Part shown: piece by piece, positions 51,901 to 60,398 of the stretch
Layout of the letters: the number at the start of each line of letters is the position of its first letter
Position numbering within the stretch: the stretch's first letter is position 1
Source of the DNA: Pseudosporangium ferrugineum
Lineage (GTDB): Bacteria; Actinomycetota; Actinomycetes; Mycobacteriales; Micromonosporaceae
NCBI RefSeq assembly: GCF_003002065.1
Contig: NZ_PVZG01000006.1
Location: forward strand, 366,310-430,309
DNA: 64,000 nucleotides
Direction: 5' to 3'
The notes under the pieces: model-generated
Seen by the model: the letters and a program-made list of their open reading frames with translations, nothing else
Database searches by the model: none
Told to the model about the DNA's origin: nothing
Made by a program: the position numbers and the translations under genes

Positions 51901-52133
51901 CCGCGTACCGGGGCGACCCGGACGCCGCGGGTGAGCTCTGGGCGCTCGCGATCCGGGCCGGCGCCACCATGAGCATGCTGCTGCCGCCGGGGGACGACGG
52001 CCGGCTGACGGCGGCCCTCGGTGACGAGGACCGCCGTCGTGCCGTGCTCGACGAGCGCCGCGAGGAGCCCGTCGCCGTCACCGTGGCGCTCATCCGCGAC
52101 CTGATGGACAGGTTGCTGGGCGCCGGCGACTGA
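48963..52133 (+). CDS. AfsR/SARP-like ATPase transcriptional regulator
   Basis: A regulator of about 1,056 residues. Order: winged-helix domain (residues 1-85, ITTLGPLAVNGQPVRGERLA), bacterial transcriptional activation domain (90-220), an NB-ARC-type ATPase (about 245-560; Walker A ATGGAGKTRLA, Walker B GLLVLDNCEHV, ATSRAPLG), and a helical TPR-like region to the end. Such proteins switch on secondary-metabolite or other genes. The GTG at 48963 is preferred over 48957: family proteins usually begin with the residues before LGPL, and the -10 box favours it. No biosynthetic cluster is visible in this window. Confidence 0.88.
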   Translation: MRITTLGPLAVNGQPVRGERLAAVIRELVGARGRAVSTAGLADAVWHGAPPEDAGGAVQALISRVRRLGVPVVAGPGGYRVPPDRVESDVVAARALADRARAALGAGDPRSARRDADAARALFPEVPELADDEAVRLFGDVAAVRAEAALAGAGAYDEVDLRRLAARTPPDEPAVALLVRVLAAQGRDAEAMEAIERLRAELADRYGTDPSAVIAAVHLALIRGELTAGLPAARPARVTMPGSWRRPGTALIGRDGDAAAVERLLAEAPLVTVVATGGAGKTRLAAEVARRATGPVRVVELAGVRTPAEVLPVVLAALGGAETAGGASAIGLDRRVLGPRDRLRMVAPELDGLLVLDNCEHVLDAAAVVVADLLAAAGPGLALLATSRAPLGLAGEAVYRLHSLPDAEALCLLESRARAGGAAVTWDDERMLALCRRLDHLPLALELAAARLRHMPIDDLLASLGDRFALLDDALRGLPERHASLWAMVDWSRELLAPADRDLFARLAVIPAPFTAEAAAAVAGAPEVRRGLAVLVEQSLLNLEEGDGGPARYRMLETVREYGEARLGDRDAAMAGLVSWARARAIELASGHVGPSQVESLDATAREQENLVAALRWAVAHGDDRAAVDLAAAVFQLWSIRGLHLEVSTWARTLFLVDDPVARRGSAIVRGRASGRPLPDADRLARLCLIVGVNSGITGPVRLTVLARRALTRLMTERRAEVSGRHAALAEAMPGFDRFDAEANLRGAEQLVGHPDAYVRAFGFFMRAVMRENGGMPEASRADAEIAYGLFGTEGDHWGMAMAAQAIGHSFSARRDSAVTWMARSVRHMELVGAEQDARSMRIMLDARLALDGDAEAERRLRETVTARGAGENQAEQGDAAQAYLGLAHLAWQRRDFAGTLACADEVVRMTGDFSIPMPQPRIMFRVAAAVLYLTVAAEHPVAHADAYATDLLRRSRDDTLSAQDIPLAGAWAMGGAMLAAYRGDPDAAGELWALAIRAGATMSMLLPPGDDGRLTAALGDEDRRRAVLDERREEPVAVTVALIRDLMDRLLGAGD

Positions 52134-52142
52134 GCGGAGCGG

Positions 52143-52733
52143 TTACAGCGCCAGCAGCGCCAGGATCTGGTTGAGCAGGTTCGAGAGCAACGGCAGCGGG
52201 AGCGGCAGGCCGCCGTTCAGCAGGTTGGTGATCGCGCACAGCAGGTTGCCGAGCAGGTTGCCCGGGCCGGAGACCGCGGTGATGTCGAGCACGACCCGGT
52301 TCAGGTGCACCTGGAGGCCGAGCAGGTCGAGGTCCAGCGGGCCGAGCACCAGGTCCAGGACGGGACATTCGGCCCGCGCGCCCGCGGCGCCGGCACCGGG
52401 CAGCTGCACCGGCAGGGTGGCCGTGGTGTCCGTCGTGCCGACCGCGGTGCCGGCCGAGTCGGTGAGGACGCTGTGCAGGGTGCCGGTGGCGAGCAGGCGC
52501 TGGCCCTGGGCCACGAACCGGGTCGGGGTGAAGGTGCCGGTCACGGCCCCGGTCCCGCCCAGCGCGTCGGTGAAGGTGCCGGTGACCGTCGAGGTCATCG
52601 TGCCGGCCGTGGCCCGGGGGGCCGCCGGAGCCGCCGGGGCCGGCGCCGCGGCTGCGGAGACCCCGGTGGCCAGCACCGCGGAGAGGGCGACGGCGCCGGC
52701 GAGCAGGGCCTGGGTGAGCTTGTTCGGTCGCAT
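52143..52733 (-). CDS. Small secreted protein of unknown function
   Basis: A 196-residue protein with a signal peptide (about residues 1-32) and a beta-rich middle (TGTFTPTRFVAQGQRLLATG). The C-terminus is strongly leucine-rich (GNLLCAITNLLNGGLPLPLP, then LLSNLLNQILALLAL). It resembles a widespread group of actinomycete secreted proteins without known function. The ATG has AAAGGA eight bases upstream. It faces the AfsR-like gene with nine bases between the stops. Confidence 0.8.
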   Translation of the reverse strand: MRPNKLTQALLAGAVALSAVLATGVSAAAAPAPAAPAAPRATAGTMTSTVTGTFTDALGGTGAVTGTFTPTRFVAQGQRLLATGTLHSVLTDSAGTAVGTTDTTATLPVQLPGAGAAGARAECPVLDLVLGPLDLDLLGLQVHLNRVVLDITAVSGPGNLLGNLLCAITNLLNGGLPLPLPLLSNLLNQILALLAL

Positions 52734-52930
52734 GTGCGAGTCCTTTCATCGACGAACTTCGTCACGCCGCCAGTGCCCCGCCGCCTTCCGCCCAATCAGC
52801 AGATGTATCGATAGAAACTCATTTAGTGCGATGTCGATGTTGCGCCGGCCAATCGGTCCGTGGGCGCACTGAGCTGCGCAACCGTCAAGGACGGTCGCGT
52901 GCGGGGAAGCGGGCCGCACGAGGACCCGCG

Positions 52931-52964
52931 ATGTCCCGGGCGCCCCGAGGGGGCGGCCGGGCAT
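52931..52964 (-). terminator. Terminator of the DrrAB-type operon
   Basis: A 14-pair hairpin (ATG/CAT, CCCGG/CCGGG, CGCCCC/GGGGCG) with one mismatch, one bulge and a three-base loop lies about 40 bases downstream of the permease stop on the minus strand. Confidence 0.6.
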
Positions 52965-53001
52965 CAAACGGGTCCCAGGGTTCACCCGCGGTGCAAAGCT
53001 G

Positions 53002-53832
53002 TCAAGACGCCTTTTTCCGGTACGCCCGCAACGCCAGCGGCATGAAGACCACCACCAGGCCCGCGCACCACGCCAGCGTCCACCAGACGTGATTGCCGAT
53101 CGGCGCGCCGAGGAACAGGCCGCGTACCGCCCCGACGAGGTGGGTGAGCGGGTTGACGTCCACGAAGCCCTGCATCCAGCCGGGCAGCGTGGCGGTGTCC
53201 ACGAAGACGTTGGAGGCGAAGCTCAGCGGCATGATCAGGGCGAACATCAGGCCCTGTACGGCGCCGGGCGTACGCACCTTCATCGCCACGTAGACCGGCA
53301 GCCAGCTCAGGCACAGCGCGAACAGGACGGCGAGCAGGCAGCCGGCGAGGGCGCTGAACGGGTCGGTGGTGATCCGGAAGCCCAGGACGTAGCCGAAACC
53401 CACGGTCACCATCGTGACGATGACGTAGCGGACGATGTCGCCCAGCACCGCGCCCAGCAGCGGCGCGGACCGGGGCACCGGCAGTGACCGGAACCGGTCG
53501 AAGATGCCCTTCTCCAGGTCGGTGTTCAGATTGACGCCGATCGCGATGCAGCCGGTGGCGATCGTCTGGGCGAGGATGCCGGGCAGCAGGAACTGGAGGT
53601 AGTCGTGGGTCGAGCCGGCCACCGCCCCGCCGAAGATGTAGACGAAGATGACCAGGAACAACGCCGGCTGGAGGCTGACGTCGATCAGCGCCTCGGGCGT
53701 GCGCCACATCTTGATCAGGCTGCGCTTGGCCAGCGCGAGGGAATGCCGCAACAGCCGCAGCGGGCGTGGATTCGGTGCCGCCCGCGCGGGGCGCAGCGGT
53801 GCGGGCGTACGGGCCTCGGCGACGGTGGTCAT
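53002..53832 (-). CDS. ABC-2 type export permease (DrrB-like)
   Basis: A 276-residue membrane permease with six helices, in the DrrB daunorubicin-exporter group. Marks are ALIDVSLQPALFLVIFVYIF, the DLEKGIFDRFRSLPVPRSA loop that meets the ATPase, and PLSFASNVFVDTATLPGWMQ. It forms the channel for a drug or lipid exporter driven by the ATPase encoded upstream. The ATG at 53832 overlaps the ATPase stop as ATGA. The cargo is unknown; a self-resistance role is possible. Confidence 0.92.
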   Translation of the reverse strand: MTTVAEARTPAPLRPARAAPNPRPLRLLRHSLALAKRSLIKMWRTPEALIDVSLQPALFLVIFVYIFGGAVAGSTHDYLQFLLPGILAQTIATGCIAIGVNLNTDLEKGIFDRFRSLPVPRSAPLLGAVLGDIVRYVIVTMVTVGFGYVLGFRITTDPFSALAGCLLAVLFALCLSWLPVYVAMKVRTPGAVQGLMFALIMPLSFASNVFVDTATLPGWMQGFVDVNPLTHLVGAVRGLFLGAPIGNHVWWTLAWCAGLVVVFMPLALRAYRKKAS

Positions 53833-54791
53833 GCCGCCACCCCTTCCTTCTCGATCGTGGGAGCGCCGGTCAGCGTGAAGAACACCTCGTCGAGGCTCGG
53901 CAGGTGCAGGGAGAGCTCGGTGACCGCGATGCCGGCGCCGGCCAGGCGGGCGACGACCTCGGTCAGCGCGGCGTCGCCGGCGACCGGTACGGCCAGCACG
54001 CCCTTGCGGATCTCGTCGGCCGCCGCACCCGACGAGACCCCGGAGAGGATGGCGGCGGCGCGCCCCAGGTCGGCCGGGTCGTCCGGGCGTACCTCGAGGG
54101 TCTGGCCGCCGACGATCCGCTTGAGGCCCTCGGGCGTGTCGTGCGCGATGACCCGGCCCTGGTCGATCACGGTGATCTCGTCGGCGAGCGCGTCCGCCTC
54201 CTCGAGGTACTGGGTGGTGAGCAGCACCGTCGCGCCCTGTGCGACCAGCGTGCGGACGACCTCCCACATGTCCTCGCGCTTCGCCGGGTCCAGCCCGGTC
54301 GTGGGCTCGTCCAGGAAGATCACGTCGGGGGAGCCGACCAGGCTCGCGGCCAGATCGAGCCGGCGCCGCATGCCGCCGGAGTACGTCTTCGCCGGCCGGT
54401 CGGCCGCGTCGGTGAGGCCGAACCACTCGAGCAGTTCCACGGCCCGGGCCCGCGACCCGGCCCGGCCCAGGTCGAGCAGGGTGCCGAAGAGTTCGAGGTT
54501 CTGCCGGCCGGTGAGGTCCTCGTCGACGGAGGCGTACTGGCCGGTGAGGCCGATCGCCTGGCGGACCCGCTCGGCCTGGCGGACGACGTCGAAGCCGCTG
54601 ATCCGCGCGTGGCCGGCGTCGGGCACGAGCAGGGTGGAGAGGATGCGTACGGCCGTGGTCTTGCCGGCGCCGTTGGGCCCGAGGACGCCGAGCACCGTGC
54701 CGCGCCGCACGGCGAGGTCGACGCCCCGCAGCGCCGTGGTGCTGCCGAAGCGTTTGACGAGGCCTTCCGCCTCGATCACGAGTTCTGTCAT
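53829..54791 (-). CDS. ABC exporter ATPase (DrrA-like)
   Basis: A 320-residue ATPase. Walker A is GPNGAGKTTAV, the signature is TYSGGMRRRLDLA, Walker B DVIFLDEPTTGLDP, and the switch histidine position is replaced in LLTTQYLEEAD, as in DrrA-type proteins, where a glutamine is usual. The C-terminal DrrA-specific domain (about 215-320) ends LPSLDEVFFTLTG. It powers the permease encoded behind it. The ATG at 54791 is chosen over an upstream ATG at 54842 because the domain starts here. Confidence 0.93.
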   Translation of the reverse strand: MTELVIEAEGLVKRFGSTTALRGVDLAVRRGTVLGVLGPNGAGKTTAVRILSTLLVPDAGHARISGFDVVRQAERVRQAIGLTGQYASVDEDLTGRQNLELFGTLLDLGRAGSRARAVELLEWFGLTDAADRPAKTYSGGMRRRLDLAASLVGSPDVIFLDEPTTGLDPAKREDMWEVVRTLVAQGATVLLTTQYLEEADALADEITVIDQGRVIAHDTPEGLKRIVGGQTLEVRPDDPADLGRAAAILSGVSSGAAADEIRKGVLAVPVAGDAALTEVVARLAGAGIAVTELSLHLPSLDEVFFTLTGAPTIEKEGVAA

Positions 54792-54857
54792 GCCGCCAGC
54801 GTGCGCGCGCCCGCTGACACCGGGCCGACACGGCGCCGACACGGGCGCCGGCGGCCG

Positions 54858-55700
54858 TCAGAGGTTCTTGCCGCGCAGCCCGCGCTCGATGACGGACCAG
54901 TAGCGGCCGGGCGCGACGCGGGCCAGCAGGTCCGCCAGCTTCGCCGCCCGGGTGATCACCAGGCGTGGCCTGCGGGCCTGGACGGCGGCGACGATCTGCC
55001 GCGCCGCCTCCTCCGGCGGCAGGGTCAGCGCCCGCTCGGTGAACCGCTCGTGCTGCGCGGCCTGCGCGCCGTCGTCGTCGGGCAGGCTCATCCGGGCGTT
55101 GCGGGCGATGTTGGTGCGTACGCCGCCGGGGTGCACGACGGTCAGCCCGACCCGGCGACCGGCCAGCTCGTGCCGCAGCGCCTCGGAGAAGCCGCGGACG
55201 GCGTACTTGCTGGTCACGTACGCGACCTGGGTCGGCGGCGCGACCAGGCCGAAGAGGCTGGAGATGTTGACCACGTGCGAGCCGGGGCGCGCGAGCAGTT
55301 GCGGCAGGAAGGCCTTCGTCAACCGCACCACGGCGTGCAGGTTGATCTCCATGAGCCAGTCGAAGTCCTTCATGCTGACCTGCTCGAAGGTGCCGCTCAG
55401 CACCACGCCCGCGTTGTTGATCAGCAGGTCGGCGCCGCCGTGCCGGGCGGCGACCTCGGCGGCCAGGTCGAGCCGGTCGCCGCCGTCGGAGAGGTCCACC
55501 ACCCACGTGCTGACGTCCCCGGCGCCGACCTCGCGGGCCAGCGCCGAAACCCGCGCCAGGCCGTCGGCGTCCCGGTCGACCAGCGCCAGGACCGCCCGCC
55601 GCTTGGCGAGTTCCAGCGTCAGCGCGGCGCCGATGCCGCTCGCCGCTCCGGTGATCACGCACGTACGCCCGGCGAACGCGAACCGCTCCATGGTGGCCAT
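54858..55700 (-). CDS. Short-chain dehydrogenase/reductase
   Basis: A 280-residue SDR enzyme. The cofactor motif is TGAASGIG (17-24), followed by LVDRDADGL, NNAGVVLSG, and the catalytic Ser-Tyr-Lys set in NISSLFGLV and YVTSKYAVRG. It probably reduces or oxidises an alcohol or ketone, using NAD(P)H. The ATG at 55700 or 55691 could be the start. It ends 66 bases before the ATPase gene and is divergent from the peroxidase, sharing a 39-base promoter region. Confidence 0.9.
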   Translation of the reverse strand: MATMERFAFAGRTCVITGAASGIGAALTLELAKRRAVLALVDRDADGLARVSALAREVGAGDVSTWVVDLSDGGDRLDLAAEVAARHGGADLLINNAGVVLSGTFEQVSMKDFDWLMEINLHAVVRLTKAFLPQLLARPGSHVVNISSLFGLVAPPTQVAYVTSKYAVRGFSEALRHELAGRRVGLTVVHPGGVRTNIARNARMSLPDDDGAQAAQHERFTERALTLPPEEAARQIVAAVQARRPRLVITRAAKLADLLARVAPGRYWSVIERGLRGKNL

Positions 55701-55739
55701 GGCATCGATTATGGCGGTCGGACCCGTAGGCTGCGGTCC

Positions 55740-56699
55740 GTGACCGCGCCCAGATCAGTCGGACCCACCGTCACGTCGCAGGCGGTGCTCGCGCCCCTGA
55801 CCGACGCCGCCATCTTCCTGGTTGCCACCGTCCGCGAGGGCGGTGAGGAGACCGTACGCGAGCTGCTGGAGGATCTCAGCGGCCTGCAGCGGTCGGTGGG
55901 CTTCCGGGTCCCCGCCGCGCAGCTGTCCTGCGTCACCGGCATCGGATCGGACCTGTGGGACCGGCTCTTCGCCGGGCCGCGCCCCGCGGGCCTGCACCGC
56001 TTCCGGCAGTGGAAGGGCCCGGTGCACACCGCCCCCGCCACCCCGGGCGACCTGCTGTTCCACCTGCGGGCCGGCCAGGTCGACGTCTGCTTCGAGATGG
56101 CCACGAAGATCGTCCAGCGGCTGGCCGGCGCGGCGGACGTGGTCGACGAGACGCACGGCTTCAAGTATTTCGACGAGCGGGACCTGCTCGGCTTCGTCGA
56201 CGGCACGGAGAACCCGACCGGCGTGACGGCGGAACGGGCGGTGCTGGTGGGCGAGGAGGATCCCGGTTTCGCCGGGGGCAGCTACGTGCTGGTGCAGAAG
56301 TACGTGCACGACATGGCGGCCTGGAACGCGCTCACGGTCGAGCAGCAGGAGGCGGTGATCGGCCGGACCAAGCTCGACAACATCGAGCTGGCGGAGAAGC
56401 CCGCGAACTCCCACGTGCGGCTGAACGTGGTCGAGGACCACGAGGGCAACGAGCTCAAGATCCTGCGGGACAACATGCCGTTCGGATCGCCCGGCTCCGG
56501 GGAGTTCGGCACCTACTACATCGCGTACGCGGCCAGCCCCGACGTGCCGGAGCTGATGCTGCGCCGGATGTTCCTGGGCGAGCCGTACGGCACGTACGAT
56601 CGCATCCTCGACTTCTCGACGCCGCTGACCGGCTCGCTCTTCTTCGCGCCGACCGGGGACTTCCTCGACGACCTGCCCGGTCCGCCCGCTCAGGCCTGA
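55740..56699 (+). CDS. Dye-decolourising (Dyp-type) peroxidase, B class
   Basis: A 319-residue heme peroxidase. The signature is GFVDGTENPTG with the catalytic aspartate, and the heme-binding histidine is in NSHVRLNVV; an arginine follows in ILRDNMPFG. The length fits the cytoplasmic B class, and no Tat signal is present, so it may work inside the cell or in an encapsulin shell; no encapsulin gene is seen nearby. The GTG at 55740 is chosen from the start of the fold. The end overlaps DedA by ten bases. Confidence 0.93.
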   Translation: MTAPRSVGPTVTSQAVLAPLTDAAIFLVATVREGGEETVRELLEDLSGLQRSVGFRVPAAQLSCVTGIGSDLWDRLFAGPRPAGLHRFRQWKGPVHTAPATPGDLLFHLRAGQVDVCFEMATKIVQRLAGAADVVDETHGFKYFDERDLLGFVDGTENPTGVTAERAVLVGEEDPGFAGGSYVLVQKYVHDMAAWNALTVEQQEAVIGRTKLDNIELAEKPANSHVRLNVVEDHEGNELKILRDNMPFGSPGSGEFGTYYIAYAASPDVPELMLRRMFLGEPYGTYDRILDFSTPLTGSLFFAPTGDFLDDLPGPPAQA

Positions 56700-57355
56700 G
56701 AGTCCTGGACCACGGTCTGCGCCTCGCGGGCCCGGCGCCGGCGGATGTGGCGCACGTGCAGGAAGACGTATGTGCCCACGGCGAGCACGCCGGCCGCGAT
56801 CGCCCACCACTTGTACCGGTGCGCCTGATCGATGATCTCGACGAGATGGGTGCCGAGCAGGTACGCGACCGTGGTCCACCAGCCGACCCAGAGCGCCGCG
56901 CCGATCGCGTTGTAGAGCAGGAACGCCCGCCAGGGCATCGCCGTGATGCCCGCGATCACGCCGTTGAGCTGCCGCAGGCCGTCGATGAACCGGGCCACCA
57001 CGACGATCCGGTTGCCGCGCCGGGCGAAGAACTTCTCGGCGCGTTCCAGGCGGGCCGGCGTGATGAAGATGTACCGGCCGAACCGGTGCACCGCCTTGCG
57101 TCCGCCGCGCACCCCGATCCAGTAGCCGATGTTGTCGCCGAGTACGGCCGCCACGAACGAGATCGCCGCGACCGCGAAGATGTCGAGGCGTCCCCAGCTG
57201 GAGTAGATGGCCGCCGCCACCATGATCGTCTGGCCGGGCGCGGGCACCCCGAAGCTCTCCACCCCGATCACTCCGGCCACCGCGAGGTAGCCCCAGCGGT
57301 CCAGGATCGGGGCGACTCCGTGCAGGAAGCTCGGCAGATCGTCGGTCGGCGGCAT
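56690..57355 (-). CDS. DedA-family membrane protein
   Basis: A 221-residue membrane protein with the DedA/SNARE-associated pattern: GVIGVESFGVPAPGQTIMVA, GDNIGYWIGVRGG, FFARRGNRIVVVARFIDGLR and the Gly-rich AIGAALWVGWW. Members move lipid carriers such as undecaprenyl phosphate or phosphatidylethanolamine across the membrane. Its 3' end overlaps the peroxidase gene by ten bases on the other strand. The ATG at 57355 has no strong Shine-Dalgarno. Confidence 0.92.
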   Translation of the reverse strand: MPPTDDLPSFLHGVAPILDRWGYLAVAGVIGVESFGVPAPGQTIMVAAAIYSSWGRLDIFAVAAISFVAAVLGDNIGYWIGVRGGRKAVHRFGRYIFITPARLERAEKFFARRGNRIVVVARFIDGLRQLNGVIAGITAMPWRAFLLYNAIGAALWVGWWTTVAYLLGTHLVEIIDQAHRYKWWAIAAGVLAVGTYVFLHVRHIRRRRAREAQTVVQDSQA

Positions 57356-57438
57356 GGGGTCGAGGGGCTCCCGTCATCGGTGTCGGGCCGGCGGCTCCGG
57401 CCTCACACGGTATCCACCGGCGGGGCGGGCAAACACGG

Positions 57439-57470
57439 GTGTGCCCCGACGATCCCTCGCCGGGGCACAC
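57439..57470 (-). terminator. Terminator after the GH92 gene
   Basis: GTGTGCCCCG and CGGGGCACAC form a 10-base stem, continued by CGA/TCG after one mismatch, with loop TCCC. It lies about 40 bases downstream of the GH92 stop on the minus strand. Confidence 0.8.
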
Positions 57471-57508
57471 CTTGTCCCGCTCTCGTGCCGATAGCAACCG
57501 CTATGCAA

Positions 57509-60370
57509 CTAGTTCTGCGGAGGGACGTCTCCCGGGCCGCTGCCCCAGGTGAGGCTGGGTGCCGTACCGAGGGTGTAGGTGAGCTTGCCGCCGGTGGTCA
57601 CGGCCGACGCGGGCAGCCAGCCCTTGGTGGTGGACCGGCCGTCGACGGTGAGCTTCTGGACGTAGATCGCCTTCGGGTCGGTACGCGGCGCCTCGATCAC
57701 CAGGTCCTTGCCGCTGCCCAGGTGCACCACCGCGCGGGGGAAGAGCGGGCTGGTCAACGCCAGTTCCGCACGGGTCGGCACGGTGGGGTAGAGGCCGAGG
57801 GCGGAGAAGACGTACCAGGCGCTCATCGTGCCGGCGTCGTCGTTGCCCGGGATGCCGCCGGTGCCGTTGCTCCACAGGCCGTCCAGGATCGCCCGCACGG
57901 TCTCCTGCGTCTTGTACGCCGCCCCGAAGTAGTTGTACAGGTACGGCGTCTGGATGTCCGGCTCGTTGGTCGCGTCGAACCTCGTGCTCTTCGTGGCGCT
58001 CAGGTCGAACGTCCCGTCCGGGTTGCGGAAGAAGCCGTCCAGCCGCTCGATCGCGGTTTTGTTCCCGCCCATCCGCTGCGCGAGCGTGACCACGTCGGAG
58101 TAGACCATCCAGGTGTACTGCGCGCTGCTGCCCTCGACGAAGCCGTTCTCGGTGGAGGGGCTGAAGCCCTCGGCCCAGGTCCCGTCGCTGTAGCGGTCGC
58201 GCATCCAGCCGACGGCGGTGCCGTCGCCGGGCACCGGGGTGGGCACGGCCGGGTCGGCCAGTTCGAGCTCGGCGAGCTGCACGATCGGCGCGCCCCCGTT
58301 GGCGGTCACGTTCAGCCGGTAGTACGCGTACGGCTTCGGGTCGCTGACCTCGTACTCCCTGGTCTGGCCGCGTTTGGTGAAGCTCTGCCCCGAGCGGGTG
58401 TCGACGGTCGTCCACGTGCTGCCGTCGGCCGAGCCCTGGAGCTCCCAGTCCTTCGGGTCACGCTCGGGCACGTCGTTGGCGGAGGTGATCGCGTAGCGGT
58501 CGACGGTCAGCGGGGAGCTCAGCTTCGCCTGGATCCAGCCGGTGGTGGCGAAGGTGAGCCACTTGGTGCCCTTGTCGCCGTCGAAGGCCTGCGCCTTGCC
58601 CTCGTCGGGGGCGTTCTCGGCGCTCGCCTGGATCTCGGTGATCCGCTCGCGGACGCTGTGCTCGAGGCCCGTGTCGGCCTTGGCGTTCTCGTCGAAGACG
58701 TTGCGCCAGTTGTGCGAGCGCCGCAGGAATTCGGCGTGGTTCTCGTCGTCGCCCAGCGCCTTGGCCAGCTCGGCGATGCCGTAGTCGGCGGCGGAGTCCT
58801 CGAGCGTCTCGGCGGCGCCGCCCCAGCAGTGGCAGTTCTCGGCGGGGACGTAGCCGAGGGTCAGGTACTTGTCGAGGGACGGGCGCTGGCCGACGCACTC
58901 GACGTTGCAGCCGCGGTCGCTGGAGTCGTTGGCGGTGGGGACGGTCGCCGCGTGCACCAGGGAGTCGTACGCGCCCCGGACGTCGAAGTCGCGGGCGCCG
59001 AACGCGTACATGCCCGCGACCGCGGCGGCGGCCGGGTCGCCGGACATCACCGCGGTCTTGCCGTGCTGCAGGAGCCAGCGGTCCCACTCGCCGTCGCGCT
59101 GGGTGGCGTAGTTGAACAGGCTCTGCGCGTAGTCACCGGCCATCTTCGGGTCGAGCAGGGCCAGCAGTTGCACCTGGGCGCGATAGACGTCCCAGCCGGA
59201 GAACGTCCCGTATTGCGCCTTCTGTCCTGTGGACAACGTGTGGATATTGTCGTCGGCGCCGTAGTAGCTGCCGTCGACGTCGCTGGTCAGCGTGGGTTCG
59301 AGCATGGCGTGGTAGAGGGCCGTGTAGAAGGTCGTCTTCTGGTCCTCGGTGCCGCCGCCGATGCCGATCTTCTTCAGCCGCTGCGACCAGCCCGCGCGGG
59401 CGCCCGCCTGGATCGCGGCGAAGCTCAGCCGCTCCGGCGACTCCGCGGCCAGGTTCTTCTCCGCGCCGGCGAGGCTCACGTACGAGATCGCCACCCGCAT
59501 GGAGACGCTGGTGGTGCCGGGCGCGAAGGTGACATAGCCGCCGGAGCCCCGGTTCGGGTTCGGCCGGCCGGCGTCGCTGTAGCCGCTGCCGCCGGTCGCG
59601 TCCGTGCCGCCCGGGGTGACGGCGGTGTCCCGCCAGGTGCCGGTGGCCGCGAACGGCTGGTCGAGCTTCGCGGTGAAGTGCAGCCTGTAGTACGCGTGCG
59701 AGTTGTCCGTGCTCTGCGGCCCGCAGAAGTTGCCGGCGCTGACCCAGCCGCTGACCGTACGCGTGGCCGGGTCGAGGTGGACGCTCGCGTCCTCGCTGCC
59801 GGTCTCCGACATCGACGTGCGGAACAGCAGGCTGGCCGCCTTGTCCGCGGGGAAGGTGAACCTGCCGAACCCGGTGCGCGGGGTGGCGGTCAGCTCGGCG
59901 GTCGCGCCGCTGTCCAGGCCGACCCGGTAGTAACCGGGCTTCGCGATCTCGTTGGCGTGCGAGAACGAGCTGGCGTAGACGGCGTCGGTGACGTCCGCGC
60001 TCGGGGAGGTGGTGACCGCGCCCACGTGCGGCATGATCGGGATGTCGCCGTTGGCGCCCGAGCAGCCCACGCCGCTGAGGTGGGTGAGGCTCAGCCCGCG
60101 GATCCGGGTGGCCGTGTACTGGTAGCCGCCGGGCGCGGGGGTCCGGAGCTGGTCGCCGCGCGACGTCTGCGGGCTCCAGGCCAGCATGCCGAACGGGGTC
60201 ACCGCCCCGGGGTAGGTGTTGCCCAGGTTGGTGCTGCCGATGAGCGGGTTCACGTACGCCGTGGGCTCGGCGACCAGCGGCGGGGGCGCCGCGGCGGCCT
60301 GCGCGGCCACGGCCATGGGAACGGTCAGCACCACCCCGGCAAGGGCGGCGGCGGTACGGCGTCCGAGCAT
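57509..60370 (-). CDS. Secreted GH92 alpha-mannosidase with inserted discoidin domain
   Basis: A 953-residue secreted enzyme. A signal peptide (about 1-27) is followed by the GH92 N-terminal beta-sandwich (VNPLIGSTNLGNTYPGAVTP) and helical barrel. The catalytic-site motif GIPGNDDAGTMSAWYVFSAL is near 839-858. GH92 enzymes remove alpha-mannose from glycans with calcium. A discoidin/F5-8C carbohydrate-binding domain (about 573-700, AFDGDKGTKWLTF to YYRLNVTANGG) is inserted inside the catalytic part, between NVFDENAKADTG and GWMRDRYSDGTWAEGF. A LacI-type palindrome lies directly upstream. Confidence 0.92.
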   Translation of the reverse strand: MLGRRTAAALAGVVLTVPMAVAAQAAAAPPPLVAEPTAYVNPLIGSTNLGNTYPGAVTPFGMLAWSPQTSRGDQLRTPAPGGYQYTATRIRGLSLTHLSGVGCSGANGDIPIMPHVGAVTTSPSADVTDAVYASSFSHANEIAKPGYYRVGLDSGATAELTATPRTGFGRFTFPADKAASLLFRTSMSETGSEDASVHLDPATRTVSGWVSAGNFCGPQSTDNSHAYYRLHFTAKLDQPFAATGTWRDTAVTPGGTDATGGSGYSDAGRPNPNRGSGGYVTFAPGTTSVSMRVAISYVSLAGAEKNLAAESPERLSFAAIQAGARAGWSQRLKKIGIGGGTEDQKTTFYTALYHAMLEPTLTSDVDGSYYGADDNIHTLSTGQKAQYGTFSGWDVYRAQVQLLALLDPKMAGDYAQSLFNYATQRDGEWDRWLLQHGKTAVMSGDPAAAAVAGMYAFGARDFDVRGAYDSLVHAATVPTANDSSDRGCNVECVGQRPSLDKYLTLGYVPAENCHCWGGAAETLEDSAADYGIAELAKALGDDENHAEFLRRSHNWRNVFDENAKADTGLEHSVRERITEIQASAENAPDEGKAQAFDGDKGTKWLTFATTGWIQAKLSSPLTVDRYAITSANDVPERDPKDWELQGSADGSTWTTVDTRSGQSFTKRGQTREYEVSDPKPYAYYRLNVTANGGAPIVQLAELELADPAVPTPVPGDGTAVGWMRDRYSDGTWAEGFSPSTENGFVEGSSAQYTWMVYSDVVTLAQRMGGNKTAIERLDGFFRNPDGTFDLSATKSTRFDATNEPDIQTPYLYNYFGAAYKTQETVRAILDGLWSNGTGGIPGNDDAGTMSAWYVFSALGLYPTVPTRAELALTSPLFPRAVVHLGSGKDLVIEAPRTDPKAIYVQKLTVDGRSTTKGWLPASAVTTGGKLTYTLGTAPSLTWGSGPGDVPPQN

Positions 60371-60384
60371 GCGAGTCTCCCTGA

Positions 60385-60398
60385 TGACATCGATGTCA
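60385..60398. promoter_or_regulatory. LacI-type operator upstream of GH92
   Basis: TGACATCGATGTCA is a perfect 14-base palindrome with a central CG, the style of LacI/GalR-family sites in actinomycetes. It lies 15 bases upstream of the GH92 ATG. No LacI gene is in the window. Confidence 0.75.

Noticed and set aside
48957..52133. Pathway-specific regulator of an adjacent antibiotic cluster
   Set aside because: No biosynthetic genes lie on either side; the DrrAB-type exporter alone does not make a cluster.
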